A stretch of DNA of 64,000 bases from Eulemur rufifrons (GCF_041146395.1 NC_090989.1:252144843-252208842), one strand, 5' to 3'; positions 36,838-50,225 are shown, counted from the stretch's first letter. Numbers and translations are program-made. Notes: generated by a model from the letters alone, not told the origin.

Positions 36838-37153
36838 AGTACAGTAGTTCCCTCTTATTCGGGTAGGGGGGGATACATTCCCAGATGCCGGCCACAGTGG
36901 AGGCCTAAAACTACAGATAGTACCAAACCCAATATATACTGTTTTTTTCTATACATACGTATGATAAAGTTGAATTTATAAACTTTTAGCATAGTAAGAG
37001 ATTAACAACAACAATAATAGAACAATTATAACACTATACTGTCATAAAAGGTATGTGATTGTGGTCCCTCTCTCAAAATACCTTATTGTTCTGTACTGTG
37101 GGTAACTGAAACCACAGAAAGCGAAATGGTGGATTAGGGGGAACTACCATAAT
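36838..37153 (+). mobile_element. Tigger/pogo-like MITE nested in L1
   Basis: The left terminus CAGTAGTTCCCTCTTATTCG and right terminus GGGGGAACTACCATA are inverted copies, with TA at both borders (Tc1/mariner-type TA target). Internal 'GATAGTACCAAACCCAATAT' and 'GAGATTAACAACAACAATAA' fit the Tigger-derived MER elements I remember. It splits the L1 fragment cleanly. Confidence 0.75.
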
Positions 37154-37290
37154 GTCTATTCAAACCCATTCCCTATTTTTAAATTGGGTTATTTGTCTTT
37201 TTGTTGTTGCGTTGTAAGAGTTCTTTATATATTTTGGTTAGAAGTTCCTTATTAAACATAATTTGCAAATATTTCCTCCCTATTCCTTTT
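37154..37290 (+). repeat. L1 3'-UTR-type fragment, right of nested transposon
   Basis: The L1 resumes with 'ATGTCTATTCAAACCCATTC', 'AAATTGGGTTATTTGTCTTT' and 'AGAGTTCTTTATATATTTTG', directly continuing the interrupted order. Confidence 0.7.
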
Positions 37291-38029
37291 CCTTTTTAAG
37301 CCCTATTCCTTTTTAAGTTCTTTGGAACTCTCTTGAATTTGCCACATTTTGCTTTAATTGTGCTCTAACTTGGAACCCTTTTCTCCTCTTTCTCTTGTCT
37401 ATCTCTGGGAAAATTGGCAACACCAGCTGGGCCTCTGAAGCAATAAGGAGGAGCTGTTTTTATAGGGTGTGGAAGTAGCTTGCCCAGTTGGTCAGTAATG
37501 AAGGCATGCTCTTGAGCTGCCAGTTCCTGCTGCATCCTGATAGTCTCAGTCCCTCTTTTTCTGTTTCTCTAATATACACATCTAGCTCAGACTTTGGAAT
37601 TTAACTGTTTTGGTAAAAACTAAAGTCTTGGGTAGAAAAAATCAAAAGATGAAGCTGAGTAGATAACAATAGTGATTTCTTTAGGAATTTAGCTTTAATC
37701 TTTTAAACATGAACAAAGTCCCTGCACCACTCCCACCTCCATCCACACTGAACATAGCAGAATTGCCAGGAGGACTCACTTTGTTCCACTGCTCTAGTTC
37801 TGTTAGGCAGCAGACAGGATCAAGGATGAGAGTTGAAACTAGCCTAGTTCTTTCTCCAAAGTCATCAGCTGAGGTGTCCTTTCCACTCCATTCCAAAGGC
37901 TCCCTACAAAGGAAAGAAAGACAGCAGAGTGCTTGGCTTCTGGTTCTGAATTATCCCCTTTCTTCCCCTGCCTTTTAAATTCCTGATGCCACTGAGATCT
38001 TGATTTCACCTTTTCCTCCTCTTTTGGGC

Positions 38030-38405
38030 TAAATTGTGCCCCCACCCCCCACCCAAAAATTCATATGTTGAAGTCCTAACCGCCAGTATCTTAGAATATG
38101 ACAGTATTTGGAGATAGGGCCTTTAAACAGGTAATTAATATAAACTGAGGTTATATGGGTGGGTTCTAATCCATTGTGACTGCAGCCCTTGTAAGAGGAG
38201 GAGTTGAGGGCACAGACAGAGGAAAGACCATGTGAAGACAGAGAGAAGATGACCATCTATACGCTAAGGAGAGAGGCCTCAGAAGAAGCCAACCCTGTTG
38301 ACATCTTGATCTTAGATTTTCAGCCTCCAGCATTGTGAGAAAATAAATTTCTGTTGTTTAAGCTGCCCAGTTTATGCTACTTTGTTTTGGCAGCCCTAGC
38401 AAACT
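38030..38405 (+). repeat. LTR-like element (MaLR-type suspected)
   Basis: It runs from 'AAAAATTCATATGTTGAAGT' through 'GGAGATAGGGCCTTTAAAC' and 'AGAAAATAAATTTCTGTTGT' to 'CAGCCCTAGCAAACTATTA'. It contains an AATAAA near the 3' end, as an LTR would. The element at 43977-44385 is the same type on the opposite strand. Subfamily is not assigned. Confidence 0.55.
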
Positions 38406-38649
38406 ATTATACCTCCCAAGGCAGAAGGGCGAAGGAGGTGGCACAGAAGCTTCAGTGTTTCTCACCGGTGAGTCTTTGTTTCCTGAGGTCCAGTTGGTGG
38501 GAAATGTGGATTCCGGACTGGTATATGCTGAGTCCATTCATGATATCCAGTGTCTTTTGTGTCAGTTTACTGTTATCCTATTACAAACAAAATTTAGGGA
38601 TGAATAGAAATAGAACTGGGTCCTTGCGTTTGCTTACCCTTTAAATCTG

Positions 38650-38800
38650 AGAGAACTTGGGCAAATCATTTCTAATTTCCTATTTCTCAGTCTCCTCAGT
38701 TATAAAGTCAGGGATAATAACCATTCCCTCTCACAGGGTTTTGGTGAGGTAATAGAAAAATGCATTTTTGAGTGTAAAGCTATACAAGTATTTTCTTGAG
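38650..38800 (+). repeat. MIR SINE
   Basis: 'GAACTTGGGCAAATCATTTC', 'TCAGTCTCCTCAGTTATAAA' and 'TTTTGGTGAGGTAATAGAAA' are MIR landmarks in forward order. Confidence 0.65.
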
Positions 38801-40162
38801 AGTCTCTAGCTAGCCTCCTGGTACTTCCCAGAACTGTTGGTTTTTAGGGCTTTGTCATGACTTTCCTAGCCTAGGCTTGAGGCTGATGCATTACCTGCCA
38901 AAGATGTTGTTGACCATAGCTGGAGTCTTTGCTACTAAGTGGGAACCCAGTGAAACTGCTTCTGATGGCTAACGTGGCAAGAACCAATGTCATAGGACTT
39001 TAGGCTTTTATAGGGATCCAGGCTCCCAGTCTCCCTGGTGGCAACAGGATTCCTGGCGTAATTTTCTGTATGGATGACTCAGATGAGACTATCTAGTACA
39101 CTGGTGCTTCTCTGGGACCTTGGAGAAAGAAGTCAATAGAGTGCTTAGCCCTATAAAGTCTAGGGGAGGAGTCAAAGGCTGACCTCATGTGCACTATGAA
39201 AACACCTTCAAAGAGCAGCTTCTATGCACTCATCAGGAGCAATGCATGGTCCCCCCACCCCCAACACACACACCTGAGATACTCTGGACATGTTAATGGC
39301 CTGTATCTGGATGTTTATCAGTTCTTGGTCTTCTATAAACCTTAGGTCTGGCTCCAGGCTGTGACTGAGCCTTGTGAATCATAGGATGTTACACCTGGGA
39401 CTGGGATTTGAAGCAGCTTGTTTGAAGGGGTGGACTTGGCTTTGGTTTCTGAGGAACACATCAGAAAATCTCCAAGAGATGCCATGATATCATTAACCTG
39501 TCTAGAGTTAAAGGAGGGTAACAGATACTGGCAGCTGGCCTTAGCTCCAGCTGGTGGTAGTTTCTGGGCATAATATCAATAAAGGGAGTTACTTAGTTAA
39601 CTCTTGTGGAGTAAATGAGATTCCTGTACAAAATTACTTGCTTCCAAATAACAAGCAAAGCAGCACTCCTCACTCTACCACACCTCTGACCCCTGCTGCT
39701 AATTTGACCATCAGTGAGGACATTCAGTACTGCCTGGGAAAGAACTCTGTTTCTCTGTGAGAGAAAATCCTTTGCCAGAGTTATCCAAAAGGAAGCAACT
39801 AATATAATTATTCCATTTTAAATCAAGCCCCTAATAAGTGGGTACCACTGGATACTATTGGGGCTATTTGTAGGCCATTTTCCTATCTTGCAGGAGCTTA
39901 CAGGCCTGAGGGGAGATAGAAATAATTAACAGTTAAATACTTAAGTACTATTCTTCCTCTCAGGCACTTTTTCCTCAGTCTTCATTCTCATTTTCTCTGC
40001 AGCATTTCATAATGTTTTTTAAATTCCCTACCTCTTACAATTTCCTATTTTCTTGTCTTCCATCATTCTTAGATTCTCAGGATTCTCTTCGTTCCTTTCT
40101 CACCTTGCCTAGCTTCTGTCTCTGTCTTTTCTTTCTATACAGACTTCCCCTCACGCATCTTT

Positions 40163-40345
40163 CTTTCTTTTTTTTTTTTTTTAAGATGGGTCTCACTGTG
40201 TTGCCCAGGCTGGAGTGCAGTTGCTATTCACAGGCATGATTACCACATACTACAGCCTCGACCTCCTGGGCTCCAGTGATCCTCCTGACTCAGCCTCCCA
40301 AGTAACTGGGACTGCAAGTGCATGCTACCACACCTGGCATCAGGC
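40163..40345 (-). repeat. FLAM-like 7SL-derived monomer
   Basis: Reverse orientation: poly-T, 'GGGTCTCACTGTGTTGCCCA', 'GCTATTCACAGGCATGATTA', 'ACTACAGCCTCGACCTCCTG'. The 'GCTATTCACAGGC' and 'ACTACAGCCTCGA' blocks are kept from 7SL RNA and are lost in ordinary Alus, which marks this as a fossil monomer. Confidence 0.75.
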
Positions 40346-41639
40346 ATCTCTTTTAATCTCAAATCTGCATCCCTTCAGCCTCTAATCAAGAATCTTTAAT
40401 TGAGCAGCCATTGTATGGCAGGTACTGTGCGTGGTCCTAGCTTCTGTGCTAGGCAGCCATTCGACTTACAACTAGTCTTTGTGAGCAGATATTCCCCAAT
40501 CTATACTTCTAAACCTTCTTTTTTCCCTTAGGTTCTATCTTTCATGTCTAGTTATCTACTCGTTATTTTCACCATAATTTCTCAATGTTTAAAACTTCCC
40601 TCTTGGGTCTATTCCTCTTCCTTTGTTCTCTATTTGTGTTAAAGTCACCGTCATTCTGCTAGTCACCCACTCAAAATCATGGTGCCACTTTTTATTCTTC
40701 CTTCACTCTTGCCTCCCACTTGGATCGTTTGCCAGATCCTTTTTTTTTTTTTCTCTGCAGTTTCTTTTATCAGTCTCTTTTTCTCTGTTTCCCCTTGTGC
40801 TCAGGTCCTTTTTATTGCTTAGGCTATAGTATTAGCTTTCCAGTGGTTTCTTTGCTTTTATTTATTTTTCTTGGAATTCATTGTATATATCACTGCCAGA
40901 TTTATCTTCCTGAAACAGAGCACTAGTCATGGCTACCATTTAAGCTCAGGGCTCAACTTAGATGTCACATTCTTTGAAGCCTTTCCCCAGGTAAAATTAG
41001 ATCCTCATTTTTCTGTCTTTCTATAGTAGTTCATATATAATTAACTCTGATGTTAATCATATTGTCCTAGAATTATGTGAGCATTTGCCTTCAAGATTAT
41101 ATATTTCTTGAAAGAAGGTATGACATATGATCCCTTTTATATGAAGCTCAAAAACAGGCAAAAGTAATCTGTGGTGTCAGACATCCAGATAGTGATTACC
41201 TGTGGGGGATAGAATTGGTAGTGATTAGATGTGGTGGGTGGGGTGGGGCTTCTGGAGTTCTGGTGATATTGTCTCTTGATCTAGATTCTGTTTACATTGA
41301 TATAAAACTGCCTTTTTGATTTGTGTACTTTTCTATATGTATATAATAATTTAATAAAAAGTTTAAATAAGAGCTAAATGAAAAATAGCATTACAATACA
41401 GAATAGGGACAATGTCTAACTTTATATCCCTAATGCCTGGCACCCAGCAAGCTCTTTACAGATGTTGAGTGTGTGAATAAATACATAAGTGAATAAATGA
41501 ATGGAAGTTTCTCCTCAAAAAAACATTAATTTTTCTTTCCATAGGTAGTTAAATTATAGTCTCAACTTTTTAGCCTGGCATCTGTGACCTCCCATGACTT
41601 GGCCCGATCTACTTTTCTAACCTTTTTCAACCCAGAGGC

Positions 41640-41885
41640 TACATGGTGCAGTTGAAGAATTTGGGCTTTGGAATCAGCCAGAGCCTAAGTTTGATATATG
41701 GCTCCACCACTCACTACCTGTGTAACCTTAGGCTTAGGAAAGTCACCTTGCCTTTTGGAAACCTAGTTTTCCCATCTCTGATTGGATATTATACCAACCT
41801 CAGTAGATGGATAAGGGTTTGATAAAATCATACATGTTGAGCAGGGCCTGGCATGTTACCATTCAGTAAATGTTAATTTCTTTCC
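41640..41885 (+). repeat. MIR SINE, near full length
   Basis: 'TTTGGGCTTTGGAATCAGCC', 'CTCACTACCTGTGTAACCTT' and 'GCAGGGCCTGGCATGTTACC' are in the MIR consensus order and span almost the whole element. Confidence 0.8.
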
Positions 41886-43976
41886 CTTCTAACAACATAC
41901 CTTCCTTTTTCTCCCTTTTGTATCATTACTCATCCTATATCCTCTACCTTGAATGCCCTTACTTCTCTTTAGTTCCCACATACCCAGATATTATTCATCC
42001 TTCGGATCAAGCCCACGTATCACCCCCTTCATGGAGACTTCCCTGATTCCCATCCAAGCCACATTTCTAAAGCTAGAAATATTTTTGTCTCTCAAATTCT
42101 CATGCATATTATCTGTGTCTCTTATGATACATGTTAGCCACTCACTCTAACCTTTAGGAGTTGCTGAAGGCTGCCCTCTCACTCCAGGCCCAAAGAATAG
42201 GGACTTCTAATTGGGTTTTTATGCTGGAGGCAGGAGCTCTGTCAGTTGGGCTGTGAAAAGGAGTGAAAAGGCAGCTTGAAAAAACTGCTTTCGCCTCTGA
42301 TAATTGTTTTTGTATCTCCTCTTGCACTAGGAGAAATTCAGATGTCACGAATATGGGCCCAGGGGCAAGGGGTTAAGTTGCAGACTGCTTGACCTTTCTT
42401 TTGAATTGATTTTTCTGTTAAAGAAGTGGTTTGGGCCCAGCCTGGCTTATCAGGCTAAAAGGCCATGTAGGCGTTTGAGTCTGAAGTCTTAGGTGTTAAG
42501 AGTAGACTTCATCTGGGGCATCTTCTCTGTGTAATATGCCTAGTACATGTAGGTAGAAAAACATATTTCAGGGCCTCAAAGATCCTATTCCTGGCCACAT
42601 ATTTTCTTGTTACTTCTGCTTTCTACTTGCATTTTCCTTGCACACTTTAACTCCTTTGCTAGATTGCACTTGAGGTCAGGAACTGATTACCAGTTCCTAG
42701 CATAGCTCCTGATACTTAGTCGACACTTGGCAAAGTTTTATGAAATGAATGCTTACAATATTAAAAGGCCATAATTAATTAATTGCAAAAAGAATGATTA
42801 ACACTTTTAACAGAAAATAGCTGCCATAGGACTTTAAAGTAGGGAGCAAGCCCTTTAGATTAGCATAGTCAGAGAATTCTTGTCAGAGGAATTCCCAGAG
42901 GATGTTAGTTAGCAATTGTTATTAAGTATCTTGGAAATGTCCAAAAAATAACAGCATATAAAGATGGAAATCAAAGGATATGTTACTTCCTGTGTTTACA
43001 AGCATATGTCATTAAGGAGATCCATAGCTCCTTGCAAGTAGCATGTTGTATTCTGTAGACAGTGCAGCCAAGATTTACTACCAATTCCAAAAGAGGCACA
43101 CATCCTGAAATACAGTATTAGTACATGAAATAAGACTTCTTGAAGCCAAAGGGAAGAGGTAACTTGTAGCCTGTTCCTGAGGCTTCTCCTTCCCTTTGCT
43201 GGTTGTCATCTTCAAGCATTCTAAGGAAATGTGTTTATTCAGTCCACATCTGAGGACATTCAGACATAAATAGCCAAAGATGACAAGTTAGGAAGGGCAT
43301 TCTAATTGGAAACTAACCTCCTGGAGCATTTCTTCGTGACAGATGAGATAAAAACTGTTGACTGCTTTCTTCCTAAAACACTCTTATTTCTTGGCTTTTT
43401 TGATATGTTTCCCTCCAAGTCCTTTCTTATTTTGACAGTTCCAAAAGGAAACTTTGTTTCCTTCATAGCATTTCTCTTTCTCTGCTTGCCCCTTAAAACT
43501 TGATGGTTCCCAAGCTCTGTTTTCCACTTCATTCTCTTCTCTAGATAATCTTAGCCATGTCCTAAGCTGTAAGTGATATATCCCAAATTACAGTCTCTAC
43601 CTCAGTCCTCCTTCATGAGCTCCAGATTTTATTATCCAGCTGCCTATAGATACTGTCACCTGAATGTTCATAGGCACCTCATGCAACGTGTTCAAACTGT
43701 ACTCATCATCTATTCTTTCTCCTCCAACACCTCTTCTATATGTTCTTTCTCAGTAAATGGCACTACCAGTCACCCAAGCACGAAATCTAACACTCCTCCC
43801 CCTGAGAATATATAACAAGGGTATAACAGTGCCCCACCCTGTTAGGCTATGAACTCCCTAAGGGCAAGGATCATATCTTTTCTTCATGCCTGGTACAACA
43901 CCTAGGTACTTAAAAGGTGTTCATTTATTATTTTGTAAAATACTTTTTTGTAGAATTAGCAATTTTGAAAGATACT

Positions 43977-44385
43977 ATATTAGTTTGCTAGGGCTGCCAT
44001 AACAAAGTACCTCAGACTGGGTGGTTTAAACAACAGAAATTTCTTGTCTCACAGTTCTGGAAGCTAGAAGTCTAAAATCAAGAAATCAAGGTATTGGCAG
44101 GACTAGTTCCTTCTCAGGGCTGCCAGGGAAGGATCTGTTGCAATCCTCTCTTTGGCTTATAGATGGCCATATTCTCCTTATTTTTCTTCACATTGTCTTC
44201 CCTCTGTGTGTATGTCTGTGTCCACATTTCCCCTTTTATGTCACACTGGATAAGGGCTCACCTTAATGACCTCATGTTAACATGTTTGCTTCTTTAAAGA
44301 CTCTGTCTCCAAATAAGGTCACATTCTGAGCTGCTAGGGATTAGGACTTCAACATAAGAATTTTGGTGGAACACAATTTGTCTAT
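43977..44385 (-). repeat. LTR-like element (MaLR-type suspected)
   Basis: The opening 'TTAGTTTGCTAGGGCTGCCA' and 'AACAACAGAAATTTCTTGTC' are the reverse complement of the end of the element at 38030-38405, so the two belong to one family in opposite orientation. A related but different element follows immediately at 44386-44760. Confidence 0.55.
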
Positions 44386-44760
44386 GTCTGTTTGGGTTGC
44401 TATAACAGGATACCATAAACTATGTAAGTTATAGACAACAGACATTTATTTCTCATAGTTCTAGAGTCTGGGAAGTTCCAGGCTGGGAAGGGCTGATGAG
44501 GGCTTGCATTCTGGTTCACAGGTGGCATCTTCTTGCTGTGTCCTTATGTGGTGGAAGGGGTGAAAGAGCTCCCTTGGACCTGTTTTGTCAGGGCTCTAAT
44601 CCCATTTGTTAGGACTCTGCCCTCATGACCTAATTACCTCCCAGAAGGCCCACCTCCTAATATCATCACCTTGGGAGTTAGGATTTTAACATAGGAATTT
44701 GGGGGGGGGGGTGGACACAGACATTCAGACAATTCAGCCCATAATAGGTACAAGAGTAGT
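44386..44760 (-). repeat. Second LTR-like element, related subfamily
   Basis: It begins 'CTGTTTGGGTTGCTATAACA' and runs to a G10 tract and 'ATTCAGACAATTCAGCCCAT'. Landmarks such as 'CTTGCTGTGTCCTTATGTGG' and 'CCCTCATGACCTAATTACC' are typical of these old LTRs in reverse. Confidence 0.5.
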
Positions 44761-47700
44761 TTTTACTGTTCTGGCTCTGAGTCATATTTTCTCCGAAAGC
44801 ACTTGATTAGGTTTCTACCTCCTTGCCATCCTGATCGTTACTGTCTGATGTTTACTCTAGACAGGACCATCTGGAAACAGAAAAGATAGAATGGCACAGT
44901 GAGTGAGTGCAAGGGGTTTGGTTTGACCAAACTTAGGGTACTGGGAAGCTATTCTATCCCTCTAGACATAGACAGGTCAAGAGAGAACTTTGATAATATG
45001 CTAAATAACTTGGACTTTTTCTTGGGCACACTCAATGAAGGATTTTAAGAAAATGAATGAAAAAATCTATTTATATCTTAGAAATATCTCCCTAGCAAAT
45101 TGTGTATAATGGATCAAGGGTAAGGAGGAGTGAGAGGGAGGTGGTTCTGGAAGACTGGGAAGGATGAATATTTTGCAATAGTTCAGGTGAGAAATAAGCC
45201 TGGACTAAAGGTTGTAGAGGAGACATTTGATAGGTAAGAAGGTAAAATAGGTTAGACTTGGTGACTATGTGCAAAAGGGACAAAGGGTTTTGCAGGGGAT
45301 TCGGTCACTGGGTAAAGAGTTAGTATTTATGGTTTCCAAGGATCCTGTGTCTGAGTAGAGAAGTCATCTCTGCATGGGATTATGGGTGAGCTGGCAGCCT
45401 AGGGCTGTAAACATGAATGCCAATGCCAACATTAGGCTTGTTCTCAGCATTCCTTGCTTTCTAGGCTAAGTCTAGCATTCTCTCCTGACTCTAGCTGAGT
45501 GCTTCCCTTTTTCCTCACCATGCATCCTGTTACTCTGTTAGAAATCCCCATCTAAGGATGGGTCTCCCTTCAGCCTTCTCTTCCCTTTTATGTATTAGCT
45601 AGTTTCCTATAACTCAATACCTCATGTCAGATATTTTTGAATACATGGAGAATCTTGTAGGAAAAACCTACCTCTTTGGAGTCCCTTCATTGAGTCTCAA
45701 GACACTTGAGACTCGTGTGCTGGCTGGAGACATACTTCTACACATTTATAGAAGTGGTCCTAAGCCAAGAGAATTCTCCAGATTGCGGTTTGCCCTAAGA
45801 TACGTCTTAGAACAAGCCACAAAGAACTGAAGGGGATATTTGATCAATATTAAGTCAGTTAGTCACCTTTTAGTACAAGAGGTTCACTTCTCCATAACAT
45901 TTCAAACTTTGGATTCCCTTTAGAGAATCCTCGGCACGTGGCTCCTTGTCTTCCTTTGGGTATGGAGATTGAGGTAGGGCCAGTGCACTCTGTAGATTGG
46001 ACTGGGATATGTACAGACAGATACTAGTTTAGGACCTGCATCAGCCATAAATCTGGGAGCTGTGACTTTTGACCAGATTTATGTGAGAGGGCAATAGACA
46101 TACAGGTTGCTTGATTACAAGGTTTTAATCATTTGATCCTGAAATGGATATGGGGCCACCCCCTTCAGAGGTACAGGCCGAAAAGCTAACTGGTTAGCAG
46201 GGCAGTCCTGAGCAGTTTATCAGCTCTTTATGTTCAAGTTTTTGCTAATGAGGGATGGTGCTTGACCTGATTGTAGGACTGAGATTTGTCAGCAATTTGT
46301 GACTCCTTAGGGCCTGCCTTGCAGCTTGTCAGGTCCGATTTAGGTGGCAAAGCAACTATGTCTTAGCACATCAGTAAAGTCAGCACATCTCTGCCAGGCT
46401 CCTCACTTCCCTAGGGTGGCATGCTGCTGAGGGAAGGAGCAGGATCCTCTCCCATTGCCCATCATTCTCTGCTGCATATAGTCTCACAGTAGTTTAGGGA
46501 GGGCATAATTCTACAGGGGGAGAAAAGACTTTTTTTAGCCATCAGAACAAACTATTTTCCTCATTAAACAAATCCCAACTGTGTGACCACTTGTCAGCTC
46601 TTCATGTTGCTTCTGGCTTTCCTTAGTGGTAGAAAAGGAAAATAGTCACAAGCTGACTCCTGCATTGTCCCCACCTATCCTTTGTACCCTGTGTCTGTGA
46701 TTTTTTATGTTGGAAGATAAGGTCAACACCTGCTCGTCCTGACCCAGCCTGTCTCTGGCAGTGACACCTGAGAAGGCAGGCCAGTTTGGAGCAGGCATGT
46801 TCTTTGCTTCCAGACCAGTTGTATCCAGCCTCAGGAAGACTTAGGCTGGTTTGTACGATGGGAAAGAATTGTGATGGGTGAGGCCCTCCTCCAGTATCCC
46901 TGTGACACCACTCAGTTGCCTTAGCTGAAAATGAATTTTGTGCGCCAGGTGGTCTTCTGACTAACCCACCCATTCAGCTCCCCTTTAGAGCTCCTGCAGC
47001 TCTGAACCTTCCCACAACTCTGCGTGAGTGTCAGTGTCTCATGTTGAATTTCCATCTTACTCATCTGTCTCTAGGCGAAGATCCCTGCAAAGATTTAAAT
47101 TGGGAACCAGACCTTGAGAATGTTCAGAGTATTTCACAGTTTCTGGATAAATGCCTTTCCCTTCTTAACCCAATCTGTTTTTCCAGTTCTGCCTAGCTAG
47201 CTCTTGAGCAGCCCTGCTTTGAGGAAGCTTCCCAATTAAGGTGGGTGCTGTGCTATTTCTTACCTCTAAAAAGCACCCCTTCCATTCAGCCTGCCCAGGC
47301 TTCCCAAGGGCCAGACCCACTCTGACAAGGATGCTACATTGTTGCTCACGTGGCTCACGAAATGGAAGGTGCTCACCTATCCTAAAGGCTAGTCCACTGA
47401 GGAGATCTCATGTCCTTTGGTCATATGATGTTTAGCATTCTGTGAGCCCTGTGCAACAGTGGCAGAAGGAGCCCTGCCTTTTTTTTTTTTTTTAAACCAG
47501 AATTTACACTGACTACTGTTTACCACTTTCCCACTGATTCTCCTCCTGCTTTTGCTGAAACATGGGGAGGTGGAAAGATACAAAGGTAATTTGTGGTCAA
47601 AGCTGTATGAGCTCTCTCGTGAAGTTTGAAGACTGTAACTAGAGATAGCAGATTTGTTGTGCCTCATTTGTTAAACATGTCTTCTACTGTCTGAACTTTT

Positions 47701-49545
47701 GTTTTTCTGGAAAGCTCAAGCTGCTTAGAAAAATGGGCTGAATGTGTTTGGGTGACAAGACAGGATCCTATTAGCCTGAGGAATGCCATCTGGAGGCCTC
47801 AGCCAGGTCTTGGGGATCTTCCCCAGTCTTGTGAGTTTGAGCTTCTCCTCAGCCTAGGAAGCCCAGACCCAAGCCTGATGATGACAGCTACTACTCTGGG
47901 CTCTTTATGGGTGCTGCAGAGTTGAAGACGGAATTCTGACTTAATCAGCCTTCCCTGTATTTCTTGTTTTAAACCCTTTACCTCTTTCTCCTGGCTGAAG
48001 TATGGGAAACACCACAGTAAATTGGCTGTGACTTCCACAGAAATTTGACAGTTTTCAAGTTATTTTTTCCCCTGTATTTAGATGTGGTTATAGTTGTGCT
48101 GTCATCTTTTATCTCTTCTGTCATCCAGCCAGCTCCCAACTGGGTTAGGAGGTATTTGCTCTGCCATCAGTGTTGGCTGCATAATGAGGTGGATGGTTAA
48201 GAAATGGGTTGTTTAGCATTTCTTGGAATCTAAATTTTCTTCCTTGGTTGAGGGGGAAGCAATGTTATTGGAAGAAGGCAGTAGGGAGACAAGTGTTGGC
48301 TGTAGAATCAACCCTTTCTCCTCAGGATCGTGGATAAGCCAGAAAAATCATTCTTAATTTATAGGCTTGTTTTATCTACCATACAGGGCTGCCTGTTCTG
48401 CGTTGACAGATCCTAGGATAGCCCCCCTAGACTGACTACCTGATTCGTGGGCTAATCCTCTGTTGTGGATTGTCATTAGAAATGTTGCAGGGCAGCAGAA
48501 GTAGCAAGGTTTGAGAGCCTGGTTTGGGCACGCTGGATGAATCAAACTTGCCCACTTACTGTTGGCCTAAGGAGGAGGAAGGCCTTTTCTCATTAGATCA
48601 GGCTCAGGGGAGATAGAATAGGAAGCTCTATACTGAGAAGGATTCTGAGCTTCTCCACTGGGTTCATAAAGTGATGTTTTTCCTGTCCTGTGGTTGCAGA
48701 GTGGAAAGGGATGTCATGTTTCATGAATTTGGCATTTTGTACTTCAGAGCTTCAAGAGTCCCTGGTTTATGTTTCGACGTTATGTTACAGTGAATAACTT
48801 GAGTGTTATCTGAAGATGAAGACATTGAATTTCCCAATGAGTCCTAACTAGAATTGCTGAATTATTAGGAATTAGGGCCACATGAGGGTCAGTTGACTCT
48901 CAAGTCTCCAGGGAGATGGGGCTCCTATTGGCAAACAAGGGTTGGAAAATTTGGGATTATGAAAACAAGGCCTGGAACCTTAAACAGCTTTTTGGTCAGT
49001 ATGGTATCACTTTAGATTACTTAGTTCCTAATTCTGGATTCTAAAACCATCTTTGGTCCAGACTTCTGCAGTAGAGGATCCAGCTCAGCTCACCCAGATT
49101 CCCGTTTCTCCCTAGTCATTGCCTTGGCACAGCCTAAGGGAGTTCTTGTTTTCCAGTTGGTTCTCTTGCAATGGCTGTTCAGGAGGAACTGGACTAGATG
49201 TCTATTCCAAGAACATGGCTCTTTGATGTTAACTGCACTTGGGCACTTTACCTGTCCTTCAGCTTCTCCAAATGCCAGCAGCAGATTATATACATATAAA
49301 AAACCAACCAACCTAGAGCCTGCCTCAGTAGAAAGGAAAGACTCCCTTTATATTGTGCTCCAGCAGCTCCACAGCAAGAATGCTGTGTTCTGGCTTCCCT
49401 CTGAGACTGGGATCTCCTCAAAGTATAGGGCTCTGTCTTCTGTCTCTTTATATCCTGTAGCCCAGACATGAGAGGTGGATAAGCAGGGGAGAAGAAAGGA
49501 GGGGGAGAACGAAGGAAGGAAATGGGGGAGGGGAGAGAGTAAGAT

Positions 49546-49555
49546 CTATATTTAG
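49546..49555 (+). promoter_or_regulatory. UNC13B: MEF2-type / TATA-like site CTATATTTAG
   Basis: CTATATTTAG matches the MEF2 consensus (YTA followed by four A/T then TAR) exactly, and its core can also serve as a TATA-like box. It lies about 30 bases ahead of a purine-rich to GC-richer transition that looks like a transcription start region. MEF2 factors regulate neuronal genes, which would suit a brain-specific promoter. Function is an inference. Confidence 0.4.
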
Positions 49556-49579
49556 CCAGAGGGAGAGACACTCACCAAG

Positions 49580-50225
49580 GGTGTGTGGTGAGCTTGCTGG
49601 CGAGGGTTGTATGTGCGTGAGTGTGCTGGGAAGGGGGTGTGTGCGCCAGGAACGTGTGAGGAAGGCTGGTGCCCTATGGGAGGTTGCAGGCAGGAAGCAG
49701 CTGGAGAGGAGGAGGAGCAGCAGCAGGAGCAGGAGCTGCCCTGCTTTCTGTCTCAGTCTCAAAGCCCGGAATCGGAATCGATTGAGTTAGAATTCCACAT
49801 CCACTTGAAGTTTGGCTGCTATTGCTTACAGCAGGCTGGTCGTCAGAATCCCCCTCCACAGAGAGGTGTGGACCAGATTGGATTCCTAGATTTGCAGCCA
49901 GCAAGACTCCTGCCCAGCTTCACTGAGGGGATTTCTCAGCGGGGCATTGTTCCTATCATCAACTTTGTGCTGTAGAGCCAGCCAGCTGGGTGCAACTGAG
50001 AATAATAGCTGCTTGGCTGTTTGTCGGTTGGGCAAGCAGCAGTGCTGTGGCTCAGAAAGTTCATCCTGTGGCTTCTCTGTCAAACCAAGGAGTGCTCCTG
50101 GATGGATTTCCTCTTAAAGACAGCACTTGCATTCTAAAACTTGAGAATTCGTGTTTTAATGTGTTTTGTTTTGTTTTGTTTTTTCTTTTCATTTTCTTAA
50201 CCCTTATTTTGGTTGCAGCAGCAAG
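49580..50225 (+). other. UNC13B: Candidate first exon of the brain (bMunc13-2) transcript
   Basis: This locally GC-richer island in an AT-rich intron ends at a perfect splice donor, CAAG|GTAAGTGG (50225/50226), the best donor seen in the intron. It includes a GAG/CAG-rich run (49703-49737), an upstream ORF from ATG 49611 to a stop at 49790, and another ATG at 49676. No UNC13B protein sequence is present, so it would be 5' UTR, spliced to the coding exon beginning near 58653. Alternatively the exon is only the seven bases CAGCAAG (50219-50225), which follow a long T-rich tract and TTGCAG. Start and extent are inferred. Confidence 0.35.

Larger units (their letters stand above)
26081..49545 (+). 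other. UNC13B: Long UNC13B intron, first part
   Basis: 23.5 kb of repeat-rich intron: L1 3' ends, five Alu or FLAM elements, MIRs, L2 scraps (for example 32270-32420, 40930-41130, 41400-41500, 41930-42130, 43830-43930), a Tigger-like MITE and LTR-like elements. The larger repeats are listed separately. The 45000-49500 part has unusually few recognisable repeats. I saw no further UNC13B exon; in particular the segment expected to follow the calmodulin helix (ending in the conserved GLYGIDSMPDL stretch) is not present. Confidence 0.75.

Noticed and set aside
49448..49762. Leu-rich minus-strand frame (LLLLLLLLLLSS) resembling a membrane segment
   Set aside because: It is the reverse translation of the GAG/CAG-rich run in the candidate 5' exon.
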